DNA of 29,150 bases from an uncultured bacterium (GTDB lineage Bacteria > Actinomycetota > Coriobacteriia > Coriobacteriales > Coriobacteriaceae): assembly GCA_905215725.1 (NCBI GenBank), contig CAJMRD010000016.1:1-29150 (forward strand), given 5' to 3'. Below the pieces are notes generated by a model. The model was not told the DNA's origin, ran no database searches, and saw only the letters and a list, made by a program, of their open reading frames with translations. Below, piece after piece: positions 23,669 to 29,150 of this stretch; the first letter of the stretch is position 1; the number at the start of each line of letters is the position of its first letter. A program made the position numbers and the translations under genes.

Positions 23669-24280
23669 ATGGGCATGGACGAGCTCATCGACCTCTTTGC
23701 CGAGGGCGATGAGCTCGTCTCCAATACCGCTTTAGAGGATTTGGATCTTGCCTACGACGTGGCGAACGGCGCGACCTTCGATGGCGTTGTGTTCCGATCT
23801 TGCGAGTTCGATAGCGTTGACTGGAGCGGCTCGACGTTTCGCGACGTGGTGTTTCGCGGTTGCCGCTTTATCCGCTGCAACATGGAAGGCTGCTGGCTCA
23901 GCCGCTGCGACTTCGTTGACTGCTCGGCACCGGGACTCAACTTGCTCAAGGCGCGCCTGTCGAGCGTGTCGTTTGGATCGTGCGATTTGAGCTATGCGAA
24001 CCTTTCGGAGGGACGCATTGGCCCTATGACAGCATGCGATACACGTCTGAGAGAGGCTGCGTTTCAGGGTGCCAAGCTGGGTCAGATACGCCTGGATGGC
24101 TGTGACCTGACGCGTGTTGATGTGTTCAAGACGTCGCTTTCCGGCGTTGATGTGTCGCGCTGTACATTTGCAGCGCCCGTTGTTTCGGGCGATTACCATG
24201 AGTTGCGTGGCTTGACGGTCAATGCCGAGCAGGCGCTGGCACTCTCGGGTTTGTTGGGAATTCAACTCGCCGACGAATAG
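23669..24280 (+). CDS. pentapeptide-repeat protein
   Basis: It has 203 residues. Between about 36 and 170 the sequence follows the five-residue A(D/N)LXX-like pattern with Phe, Leu or Val at the centre (for example FDGVVFRSCEFDSVDWSGSTF, given here in pieces as FDGVVFRSCEF and DWSGSTFRDVVF). This is expected to fold as a right-handed quadrilateral beta helix. Many repeats carry Cys, unusual but seen in some members. The short helical N-terminus (MDELIDLFAEGDELV) and C-terminus (AEQALALSGLLGIQL) cap it. Biological role unknown; DNA mimicry is known only for a few relatives. The start is ATG 23669 or 23675; neither has a strong ribosome site. Confidence 0.85.
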   Translation: MGMDELIDLFAEGDELVSNTALEDLDLAYDVANGATFDGVVFRSCEFDSVDWSGSTFRDVVFRGCRFIRCNMEGCWLSRCDFVDCSAPGLNLLKARLSSVSFGSCDLSYANLSEGRIGPMTACDTRLREAAFQGAKLGQIRLDGCDLTRVDVFKTSLSGVDVSRCTFAAPVVSGDYHELRGLTVNAEQALALSGLLGIQLADE

Positions 24281-24316
24281 GCGCTCTGGTCCTTTGCTCG
24301 ACCGCTATCTAAAATC

Positions 24317-24383
24317 AAACCGTCGCAACATTTAATGATTTTTCGCGTTTGCACGATTTTCATCGAATGTTGCGACGGTTTTT
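24317..24383. terminator. long-loop bidirectional terminator-like hairpin
   Basis: A perfect 16-bp stem, AAACCGTCGCAACATT (24317-24332) with its complement (24366-24381), encloses a 33-nt loop. TTTTT follows on plus; on minus the sequence past the stem reads GATTTTAG. It lies between the convergent pentapeptide and thiD genes. The remainder of 24281-24425 shows nothing else. Confidence 0.75.
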
Positions 24384-24425
24384 GGTGCAAAGTAGCCTGT
24401 CTCTTTTTGGCAGGTTACTGGCTAT

Positions 24426-25256
24426 TTAGTACTGCCACATGTGGTTGACAGGGCCGGAGCCTTTGCCCATGTTCAGGCCGGCGGCCAGAGCGCCTGTCAG
24501 GTATGCCTTGCCCGCATTGACGGCATCGGCAAGATCCATGCCCTGGGCCAGCGCGCAGGCGATGGCGGACGAAAGCGTGCAGCCGGTGCCGTGTGTGTTG
24601 TCGGTCTCGATGCGCTTGTGGCGGAACCACGTGGTGAGCGGATCGCCCAGATGGTTGCCCTCGTCATCGAGTGGCGCGGGTTCGGCCAATACATCGTTGG
24701 CCTCGTTGACAAGATGCCCACCCTTAACGAGGGATGCGCAACCAAAGCGGCGGGTGAGGAGCATGGCAGCATTTTGCTGTGTGCGCTCGGAGTCGACCTC
24801 GTAGTCAAGCAGGGCCATGGCCTCGGGAATATTGGGCGTGATGACGGTTGCTAGTGGGAACAGGCGGCGGGTGAGCGCCTCGGCGGCATCTTCGGCAATC
24901 AGCCGTGCGCCCGAGGTGGCTACCATGACGGGGTCGACGACCACGTTTGTCGCGTTCCAGGCGCTCAGGCGGTCGGCGATAACCTCGATAATCTCGGCAG
25001 AGGAAACCATGCCGATCTTGACGGCGCTGGGGCGGATATCGTCAAATACGGCGTCGATCTGCGCAGCGACGATATCAGGGGAGATATTCTGCACGGCGGT
25101 GACACCGAGCGTGTTTTGTGCGGTGATGGCGGTGATGGCCGTCTCGGCATACAGGCGGTGCGCCGTGATGGTCTTGATGTCGGCCTGAATGCCGGCGCCA
25201 CCGCTGGAATCGGATCCTGCGATGGACAGGACGGCAGGTACCTTACTGCGATCCAT
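24426..25256 (-). CDS. thiD: hydroxymethylpyrimidine/phosphomethylpyrimidine kinase ThiD
   Basis: Phosphorylates HMP and HMP-P to HMP-PP, the pyrimidine half of thiamine. It has 276 residues, a stand-alone ribokinase-fold enzyme without fused ThiE. GSDSSGGAGIQADIKT (14-29), VVDPVMVATSGARLI (106-120), LVKGGH (176-181) and the anion-hole/catalytic NTHGTGCTLSSA with Cys226 are present. ATG 25256 has AAGGGAG upstream on the minus strand. It lies 182 nt after thiC on the same strand and is likely to have both read-through and its own promoter. Confidence 0.95.
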   Translation of the reverse strand: MDRSKVPAVLSIAGSDSSGGAGIQADIKTITAHRLYAETAITAITAQNTLGVTAVQNISPDIVAAQIDAVFDDIRPSAVKIGMVSSAEIIEVIADRLSAWNATNVVVDPVMVATSGARLIAEDAAEALTRRLFPLATVITPNIPEAMALLDYEVDSERTQQNAAMLLTRRFGCASLVKGGHLVNEANDVLAEPAPLDDEGNHLGDPLTTWFRHKRIETDNTHGTGCTLSSAIACALAQGMDLADAVNAGKAYLTGALAAGLNMGKGSGPVNHMWQY

Positions 25257-25438
25257 GTTTGCTCCCTTGTTCGGTCGGAATCAAATGGGTCTTTAAGCCA
25301 GCATTATAAAGATGCCCGGGCCGACTCTATGTCGAACCCGGGCGGGCGATGCAATCTTTACGCAAATGTAAGCAAATGTTCACACGTCAACAATTGACAG
25401 GCACCAGCTCGCCGCCAGAGGCGGCCGCGGCGACAGGG
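25257..25438 (-). promoter_or_regulatory. thiC-thiD intergenic region with hairpins and candidate thiD promoter
   Basis: On the minus strand, in order: a GCCGCC/GGCGGC hairpin (25411-25425); a dyad GTCAA-CAA-TTGAC (25386-25398); TTGTTG, 17 nt, TACATT as a possible promoter overlapping the dyad; a tandem ACATTTGC pair (plus 25362-25369 and 25372-25379, 10 nt apart); and a GC-rich hairpin (25314-25343) followed by ATCTTTATAATG. The last could be an attenuator or carry a second -10 (TATAAT). No second TPP aptamer was found. Confidence 0.4.
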
Positions 25439-26773
25439 CTAGTCCTCCATGCCGAGGTCGATCGTCGTGCCTTCGAACACCTTGTTAACGGTGCGGACGG
25501 CGCACATCTTGCCGCACATGGTGCAGGTGCCCTCGGTGGCGGCGGGGGATTCTTCGTAGCGTTTCTTGCCGGTGACCGGGTCGAGAGCACACTTCCACAT
25601 CTCTTCCCAGTCGAGCTTGCGGCGTGCCTGGCCCATCTTGTCGTCCATGTCGCGGGCGTGCGGCACCTTCTTGGCGATATCGGCGGCGTGCGCGGCAATC
25701 TTAGTGGCCATGAGGCCATCGAGCACGTCCTGGGCGTTGGGCAGGCACAGGTGCTCGGCCGGCGTCACGTAGCACAGGAAGTCGGCACCGGAGCTGGCGG
25801 AGATGGCGCCGCCGATGGCAGCGGTGATGTGGTCGTAACCCACGCCGATATCGGTCACCAGCGGCCCGAGCACATAGAACGGGGCATTGTGGCACAGGCG
25901 CTTCTGCAGTCTCATGTTGGCGGCGATCTCGTCGAGCGCCATGTGACCCGGGCCCTCGACCATGACCTGGACGCCGGCGGCCCAAGCGCGCTTGCACAGC
26001 TTGCCCAGCTCGATCATCTCAGCGGTCTCGGTGGCATCGTTGGAGTCGTAGAGGCAGCCCGGGCGGCAGGAGTCGCCGAGCGAAATCGTCACGTCGTACT
26101 CGTGGCAAATCTCGAGCAGCTCGTCAAAGTACTCGTAGAAGGGGTTTTCGTTGCCGGTGACCTCCATCCAGCCAAACAGCAGCGAGCCGCCGCGGCTGAC
26201 GATGTTCATGAGACGGCCGGTCTCCTTAAAGGTCTTGGTGACCGACTTGTTGATGCCGCAGTGGATGGTCATGAAGTCCACGCCGTCCTCGGCGTGCGCG
26301 CGCACGACCTCGAACAGGTCATCCTTGGTAAGCTTGACCAGCGGCTTTTCCATGTAGCCGATGGCGTCGTACATGGGGACGGTGCCCACCATGAGCGGCG
26401 TCTCGTCGATGAGCTGTTGGCGGAACTGGCGCGTCTTGCCCGAGTTGGAGAGGTCCATGATGGCGTCGGCGCCAAAGTCCTCGGCGATCTTGACTTTCTT
26501 CCACTCCTCGGCGGCATCGGCCTTATCGCCCGAGATGCCTAGGTTGACGTTGACCTTGGTGGACAGGCCCTCGCCGACACCAAAGGCGCGCATGCCCTTT
26601 TTGATATGCACGATGTTGGCGGGAATGGCGATGCGGCCGTCGGCCACGCGCTCGCGGATGTACTCGGGGTCGCGATGCTCGCGCTCGGCGACCTCCTTCA
26701 TCTGCGGTGTGATCTGCCCGGCGCGGGCGAAGTCGATTTGCGTGACGAGCTTGGGCTCGGTCTGTGTGCTCAT
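25439..26773 (-). CDS. thiC: phosphomethylpyrimidine synthase ThiC
   Basis: Radical-SAM enzyme that rearranges AIR to HMP-P. It has 444 residues, the shorter form without the extra N-terminal domain of E. coli ThiC. Typical segments are IPANIVHIKKGMRAFGVGEG, VNVNLGISGDK, GADAIMDLSNSGKT, MTIHCGINKSV, SLGDSCRPGC, VEGPGHMALDEI and YVTPAEHLCLP. The C-terminal cluster site is CTMCGKMC (Cys417, 420, 424), spacing CX2CX3C. ATG 26773 has GAAGGGAG with 8 nt spacing; the in-frame ATG at 26797 lies inside the riboswitch and is rejected. The TPP riboswitch upstream supports ThiC over the related 5-hydroxybenzimidazole synthase. Confidence 0.96.
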   Translation of the reverse strand: MSTQTEPKLVTQIDFARAGQITPQMKEVAEREHRDPEYIRERVADGRIAIPANIVHIKKGMRAFGVGEGLSTKVNVNLGISGDKADAAEEWKKVKIAEDFGADAIMDLSNSGKTRQFRQQLIDETPLMVGTVPMYDAIGYMEKPLVKLTKDDLFEVVRAHAEDGVDFMTIHCGINKSVTKTFKETGRLMNIVSRGGSLLFGWMEVTGNENPFYEYFDELLEICHEYDVTISLGDSCRPGCLYDSNDATETAEMIELGKLCKRAWAAGVQVMVEGPGHMALDEIAANMRLQKRLCHNAPFYVLGPLVTDIGVGYDHITAAIGGAISASSGADFLCYVTPAEHLCLPNAQDVLDGLMATKIAAHAADIAKKVPHARDMDDKMGQARRKLDWEEMWKCALDPVTGKKRYEESPAATEGTCTMCGKMCAVRTVNKVFEGTTIDLGMED

Positions 26774-26780
26774 TGGCACG

Positions 26781-26873
26781 GCTCCCTTCGTTGGCATTAC
26801 CCATATCAGGTTTGCGGGTCAGGGCGGGCGCGCCCAGTCTCAGCCTGCCGTCTTGTCCTGCAAGCTCCCCGTT
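26781..26873 (-). promoter_or_regulatory. TPP riboswitch (THI element) controlling thiC
   Basis: Read on the minus strand, ACGGGGAGC opens the element, CTGAGA with its flanks forms the pyrimidine-sensing arm, and ACCTGATATGGGTAATGCC followed by AACGAAGGGAGC closes it, all in the consensus order. The 3' strand holds the GAAGGGAG that serves as the thiC ribosome site, so ligand binding could block translation directly, without a separate terminator. Confidence 0.93.
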
Positions 26874-26888
26874 TATGTGGTGGGCTCA

Positions 26889-26894
26889 AGTATA
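26889..26894 (-). promoter_or_regulatory. probable -10 of the thiC promoter
   Basis: TATACT on the minus strand lies about 16 nt before the riboswitch. The -35 position (GCGTCA) is a poor match. The plus-strand gene at 26945 has no clear promoter in the same 70-nt divergent gap. Confidence 0.4.
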
Positions 26895-26944
26895 GCTCGA
26901 ATGGGTACGATTGACGCGATGAGCATGCCCGTGGGGAGGCGAAC

Positions 26945-27466
26945 ATGGAAGACAAGCATCTATATCGAGAGACACAGTGGGACGTGTCGGCCGAGGAGGG
27001 CCGTGCCCATCATGGGCTGGTCGCAATCGGTTTTGCGATCCTTGTCGTGATGGTGATTGCCTGTTGTATCTGGACGTTTGGTGGTCGTGGCGGCGCTGTA
27101 TGGGAGTTCGAGGCTGATGATGGCCTACCGATTATGACGGTGAGGAGTACCGGCGGTAATGCCAATACGCTCGCCATTCCGGGCGATTATTGGTACCCGC
27201 GCGATGAGTTTGTGCAGTTGCAGCTGAGTGGTGGGTCCATTCCAGGTGAAGAAATCGAACGCGTGACGTTTGACGCGGCGCTCAAAACGCTGACGGTGAA
27301 GCTCAAAGATCAAGGAGATGTGCCCACGACCATGGATATCGCCCTGACGGAATGGCGTCTGGAGCCTCCGACGGGTGTTGCGGTTTCCGAGGTTGAGCAC
27401 GTCAAGATTGTCTATCAGGACGGTTCGACAAACGGGATTGCAAAGGCCGACGGTCTAGCAGAATAG
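26945..27466 (+). CDS. single-pass membrane protein of unknown function
   Basis: It has 173 residues and is not recognised. A hydrophilic N-terminus (1-22) is followed by one strong membrane helix (about 24-45, GLVAIGFAILVVMVIACCIW). A C-terminal domain of about 125 residues is rich in beta-type residues and is probably outside the cell (DDGLPIMTVRST, IPGDYWYPRDEFVQL, LKTLTVKLKDQG). There is no lipobox or signal cleavage site. ATG 26945 has GGGGAGG with a 5-nt spacing, a strong site. It diverges from thiC; no functional link is implied. The stop is followed by a long hairpin shared with convergent yaaA. Confidence 0.75.
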   Translation: MEDKHLYRETQWDVSAEEGRAHHGLVAIGFAILVVMVIACCIWTFGGRGGAVWEFEADDGLPIMTVRSTGGNANTLAIPGDYWYPRDEFVQLQLSGGSIPGEEIERVTFDAALKTLTVKLKDQGDVPTTMDIALTEWRLEPPTGVAVSEVEHVKIVYQDGSTNGIAKADGLAE

Positions 27467-27497
27467 GTGTCGAGCCTAGCCAGCCAATTCATAAAAG

Positions 27498-27559
27498 TTG
27501 CGGTGGAATAGTTCCTGATTGTGCGATAAAAGGCTCAAATAGGAACTATTCCACCGCAA
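27498..27559. terminator. long perfect hairpin between convergent genes (family member 1)
   Basis: TTGCGGTGGAATAGTTCCT (27498-27516) is exactly complementary to 27541-27559, a 19-bp stem with a 24-nt loop. On the minus strand, after yaaA, it is followed by CTTTTAT, so it may end yaaA. It shares 13 nt of stem base and the flank AAGTTAT with the hairpin at 28438. Confidence 0.75.
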
Positions 27560-27602
27560 GTTATATAGAGAAGGCTGAGCGGGTCAGTTTTGGGTGGCGG
27601 GT

Positions 27603-28412
27603 CTAGAGCATCTGTTCGTTGATGAACACGAGGGTGCCTGGGTATGAGATCTCGGGGGCGTGGCGATAGCCGATGTTGAACTCGGTAAGACCGGCGGCGT
27701 CCTCGAGCTTGTTTTCTGCCATCCAGCGCACCATGGAACCACGTGCCTTTTTGCTGGCGGTCGAGCGCTGGATGGGCTTGCCGTTGCGGATGCCTTCGCC
27801 AAAGAGGCACGTGACGACCGTGGCGTCGCCCGCGAGATGGGGCAGAACGGCTTTGGCGTACTCTACGCTGGCGAGGTTGACGATTGTGGTGTTTGAGCCT
27901 GCCGGGGCGATAGCCCGCGCGAGCTTGTCGCTCCAAAACGCGTAGAGGTCTGGGGCATCGTCAACGGCGAGCTTCGCGCCCATTTCCAGCCGATATGGTT
28001 CGACGGCATGAAAGGGGCGAACGCACCCGTAGAGGCCAGAGAGGATCCACAGGTGGCTTTGCAGCCATGCGAGCTGCGCGGAATCCATCACCTCGGGCGC
28101 CATGCTCTGGTATTGAATGCCGTGGTAGGACATGACGGCAGGGGAGAGGTGACAGGCGAGTGCGGGATTGTCGAGATCGCCGTTTTTCAGGATGGGCCCG
28201 AACTCATGCAGGGTGTTGAGGCAAGGCCCCAGCAGTTTGTCACTCACGTTCCATAGCGCCTGCAGGCCGCCGCTGCCTTCATTCCGCTCGATATCTAGCA
28301 GTGCGCGGTGGAGGCGAGCCGTCTCGCGCGCAAAGGGTGGGATGCCCAGGACTTCAAAAGCATCTTGGGCCGCGCGCATCTGCTTGGCGGGCGAAACGAT
28401 GACCTGCAGCAT
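27603..28412 (-). CDS. yaaA: peroxide stress protein YaaA (UPF0246/DUF328)
   Basis: Cytoplasmic protein that in E. coli lowers free iron and protects DNA during peroxide stress; DNA-binding has been described for the family. It has 269 residues, close to the usual length. The N-terminal VIVSPAKQM and the later HGIQYQSMAPEVM, LSGLYGCVRPFHAVEPYRLEMG and NLASVEYAKAV segments are characteristic, as is the near-terminal basic KKARGSMVRW. ATG 28412 has GAGGAG with 5-6 nt spacing on the minus strand. It stands alone between two related long hairpins. Confidence 0.93.
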   Translation of the reverse strand: MLQVIVSPAKQMRAAQDAFEVLGIPPFARETARLHRALLDIERNEGSGGLQALWNVSDKLLGPCLNTLHEFGPILKNGDLDNPALACHLSPAVMSYHGIQYQSMAPEVMDSAQLAWLQSHLWILSGLYGCVRPFHAVEPYRLEMGAKLAVDDAPDLYAFWSDKLARAIAPAGSNTTIVNLASVEYAKAVLPHLAGDATVVTCLFGEGIRNGKPIQRSTASKKARGSMVRWMAENKLEDAAGLTEFNIGYRHAPEISYPGTLVFINEQML

Positions 28413-28437
28413 GGACTCTCCTCTGCCAATAAAGAAA

Positions 28438-28500
28438 TTGCGGTGGAATACGGTCTGTTTGGGCTATTGAAAGACCAAATCAATCCGTATTCCACCGCAA
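28438..28500. terminator. long perfect hairpin between M18 gene and yaaA (family member 2)
   Basis: TTGCGGTGGAATACGG (28438-28453) is exactly complementary to 28485-28500, a 16-bp stem. An inner TTTGG/CCAAA stem (28458-28462 with 28475-28479) lies within the 31-nt loop. On the minus strand TTTCTTTATT follows, consistent with termination of the M18 gene. Confidence 0.75.
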
Positions 28501-28517
28501 GTTATGGGTGGGGTGGA

Positions 28518-29150
28518 TTAGGCGCGCTCGAGGAAGGCTTTGTAGCCGCGGTAGGCCTCGTAGATATCGGCCTTGTTGGCGACCTCCCACAGGGCGTGCA
28601 TGGACAGGACGGCAACGCCGGAGTCGATGACGTTCATGCCATACTTGGCCATGATGTAGGCGATGGTGCCGCCACCGCCCGCGTTGACGCGACCGAGCTC
28701 ACAGGTCTGGAAGTCCACGCCGGCCTCGTCCATGATGTCGCGGACGAGGGCCACGTACTCGGCATCGGCGTCGTTGGAACCGCCCTTGCCGCGGCTGCCC
28801 GTGTACTTGTTAAAGCACAGGCCACGACCCATAAAGGCGGCGTTCTTCGTCTCGAACTTGCCGGCATAGCCCGGGTCGAAACCGGCGGACACGTCGGAGG
28901 AGAGCATGCGGCTGCGGGCGAGCGCGCGGCGCAGGGCCAGCGGGCTATCCTCGCCGGCGAGCGTCATGATCTCGGCGACGGTGTTCTCGAAGAAGCGGCT
29001 CGTCATACCGGTGGCACCCACGGAGCCGATCTCCTCCTTATCGACGATGAGCGTGATGCTCGTGCGCTCCACGTTGGCGACGTCGATCTGGGCGAGCATG
29101 GAGGGGTAGGCGCAGACGCGGTCGTCGTGGCCATAGCCCAAAATCATGGA
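28518..29150 (-). CDS. M18 family aminopeptidase, 5' truncated by window edge
   Basis: Cytosolic dodecameric, di-metal aminopeptidase that removes N-terminal (often acidic) residues. Only the last 210 or so residues are in the window; the start lies beyond base 29150. Metal and catalytic segments are visible: HDDRVCAYPSM (bridging Asp), VDKEEIGSVGATGM (paired Glu), DVSAGFDPGY (Asp) and the C-terminal SMHALWEV (His). NAGGGGTIAYIMAKYGMNVID is also family-typical. The DKEEIGS and DDRVCAY forms resemble the ApeA/aminopeptidase 1 branch more than ApeB. It ends in TAA, followed by the hairpin at 28438. Confidence 0.93.
   Translation of the reverse strand, partial: SMILGYGHDDRVCAYPSMLAQIDVANVERTSITLIVDKEEIGSVGATGMTSRFFENTVAEIMTLAGEDSPLALRRALARSRMLSSDVSAGFDPGYAGKFETKNAAFMGRGLCFNKYTGSRGKGGSNDADAEYVALVRDIMDEAGVDFQTCELGRVNAGGGGTIAYIMAKYGMNVIDSGVAVLSMHALWEVANKADIYEAYRGYKAFLERA

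Noticed and set aside
25439..25530. ThiC cluster spacing CX2CX3C as an abnormality
   Set aside because: The shorter form of ThiC commonly shows this spacing as far as I recall; not enough to call it altered.
25349..26542. Long plus-strand frame of about 397 codons opposite thiC
   Set aside because: It is antisense to an unmistakable ThiC, is His/Gly/Val-rich without family motifs, and arises from G/C-ending codons leaving the opposite strand open.
26773..26797. thiC starting at ATG 26797
   Set aside because: That ATG belongs to the 3' strand of the TPP aptamer; the ribosome site lies after it.

Overview
The window comes from a GC-rich actinomycete-type bacterium, most likely a Coriobacteriia member close to Collinsella. 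This is inferred from gene content and protein style: ftsQ is followed directly by ftsZ with no ftsA; an actinobacterial pgeF/yggS/sepF/yggT/divIVA series lies downstream; SepF has a Gly/Tyr/Asp-rich linker; and codons are strongly G/C-ending. No rRNA, tRNA or CRISPR array was seen. Taxonomy rests on recognition, not on a search.

Bases 1-8607 (+) hold the end of a division and cell-wall (dcw) cluster: murD (5' truncated), ftsW, murG, murC, murB, ftsQ, ftsZ. The genes are tightly packed or overlapping, and a strong terminator follows ftsZ. Bases 8690-14123 (+) hold pgeF-pstS-pstC-pstA-pstB-phoU. The high-affinity phosphate operon is fused by an ATGA overlap to pgeF and so splits the usual pgeF-yggS-sepF block. 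Two TTACGTT repeats 11 nt apart upstream look like a PhoP-type operator. Bases 14174-16733 (+) hold yggS, sepF, yggT (apparently with an AUC start codon) and divIVA, ending in a terminator.

Bases 16812-19450 (-) hold a nitroreductase, a DUF47 (PhoU-like) protein and a PiT phosphate permease, so a second phosphate importer sits near the first. Between nitroreductase and DUF47 are a CTTTGG-rich tract and a perfect 22-bp inverted repeat with no gene. Bases 19664-24280 (+) hold a small unknown protein with a possible leaderless promoter, a Bax-inhibitor-1 family membrane protein, a PARG-like TIGR02452 protein with an altered catalytic motif, an IS200-type element with an intact TnpA, an SGNH hydrolase and a pentapeptide-repeat protein.

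Bases 24426-26895 (-) are thiamine biosynthesis: a TPP riboswitch, thiC, then thiD. They are followed by a divergent one-TM unknown protein (+), yaaA (-) and the C-terminal half of an M18 aminopeptidase (-). Two long perfect hairpins flank yaaA; they share a 13-nt stem base but have different, compensating stem tips. The least ordinary signals are this hairpin pair, the AUC start of yggT, the pst insertion with its candidate operator, the 22-bp inverted repeat and the PARG-like protein.
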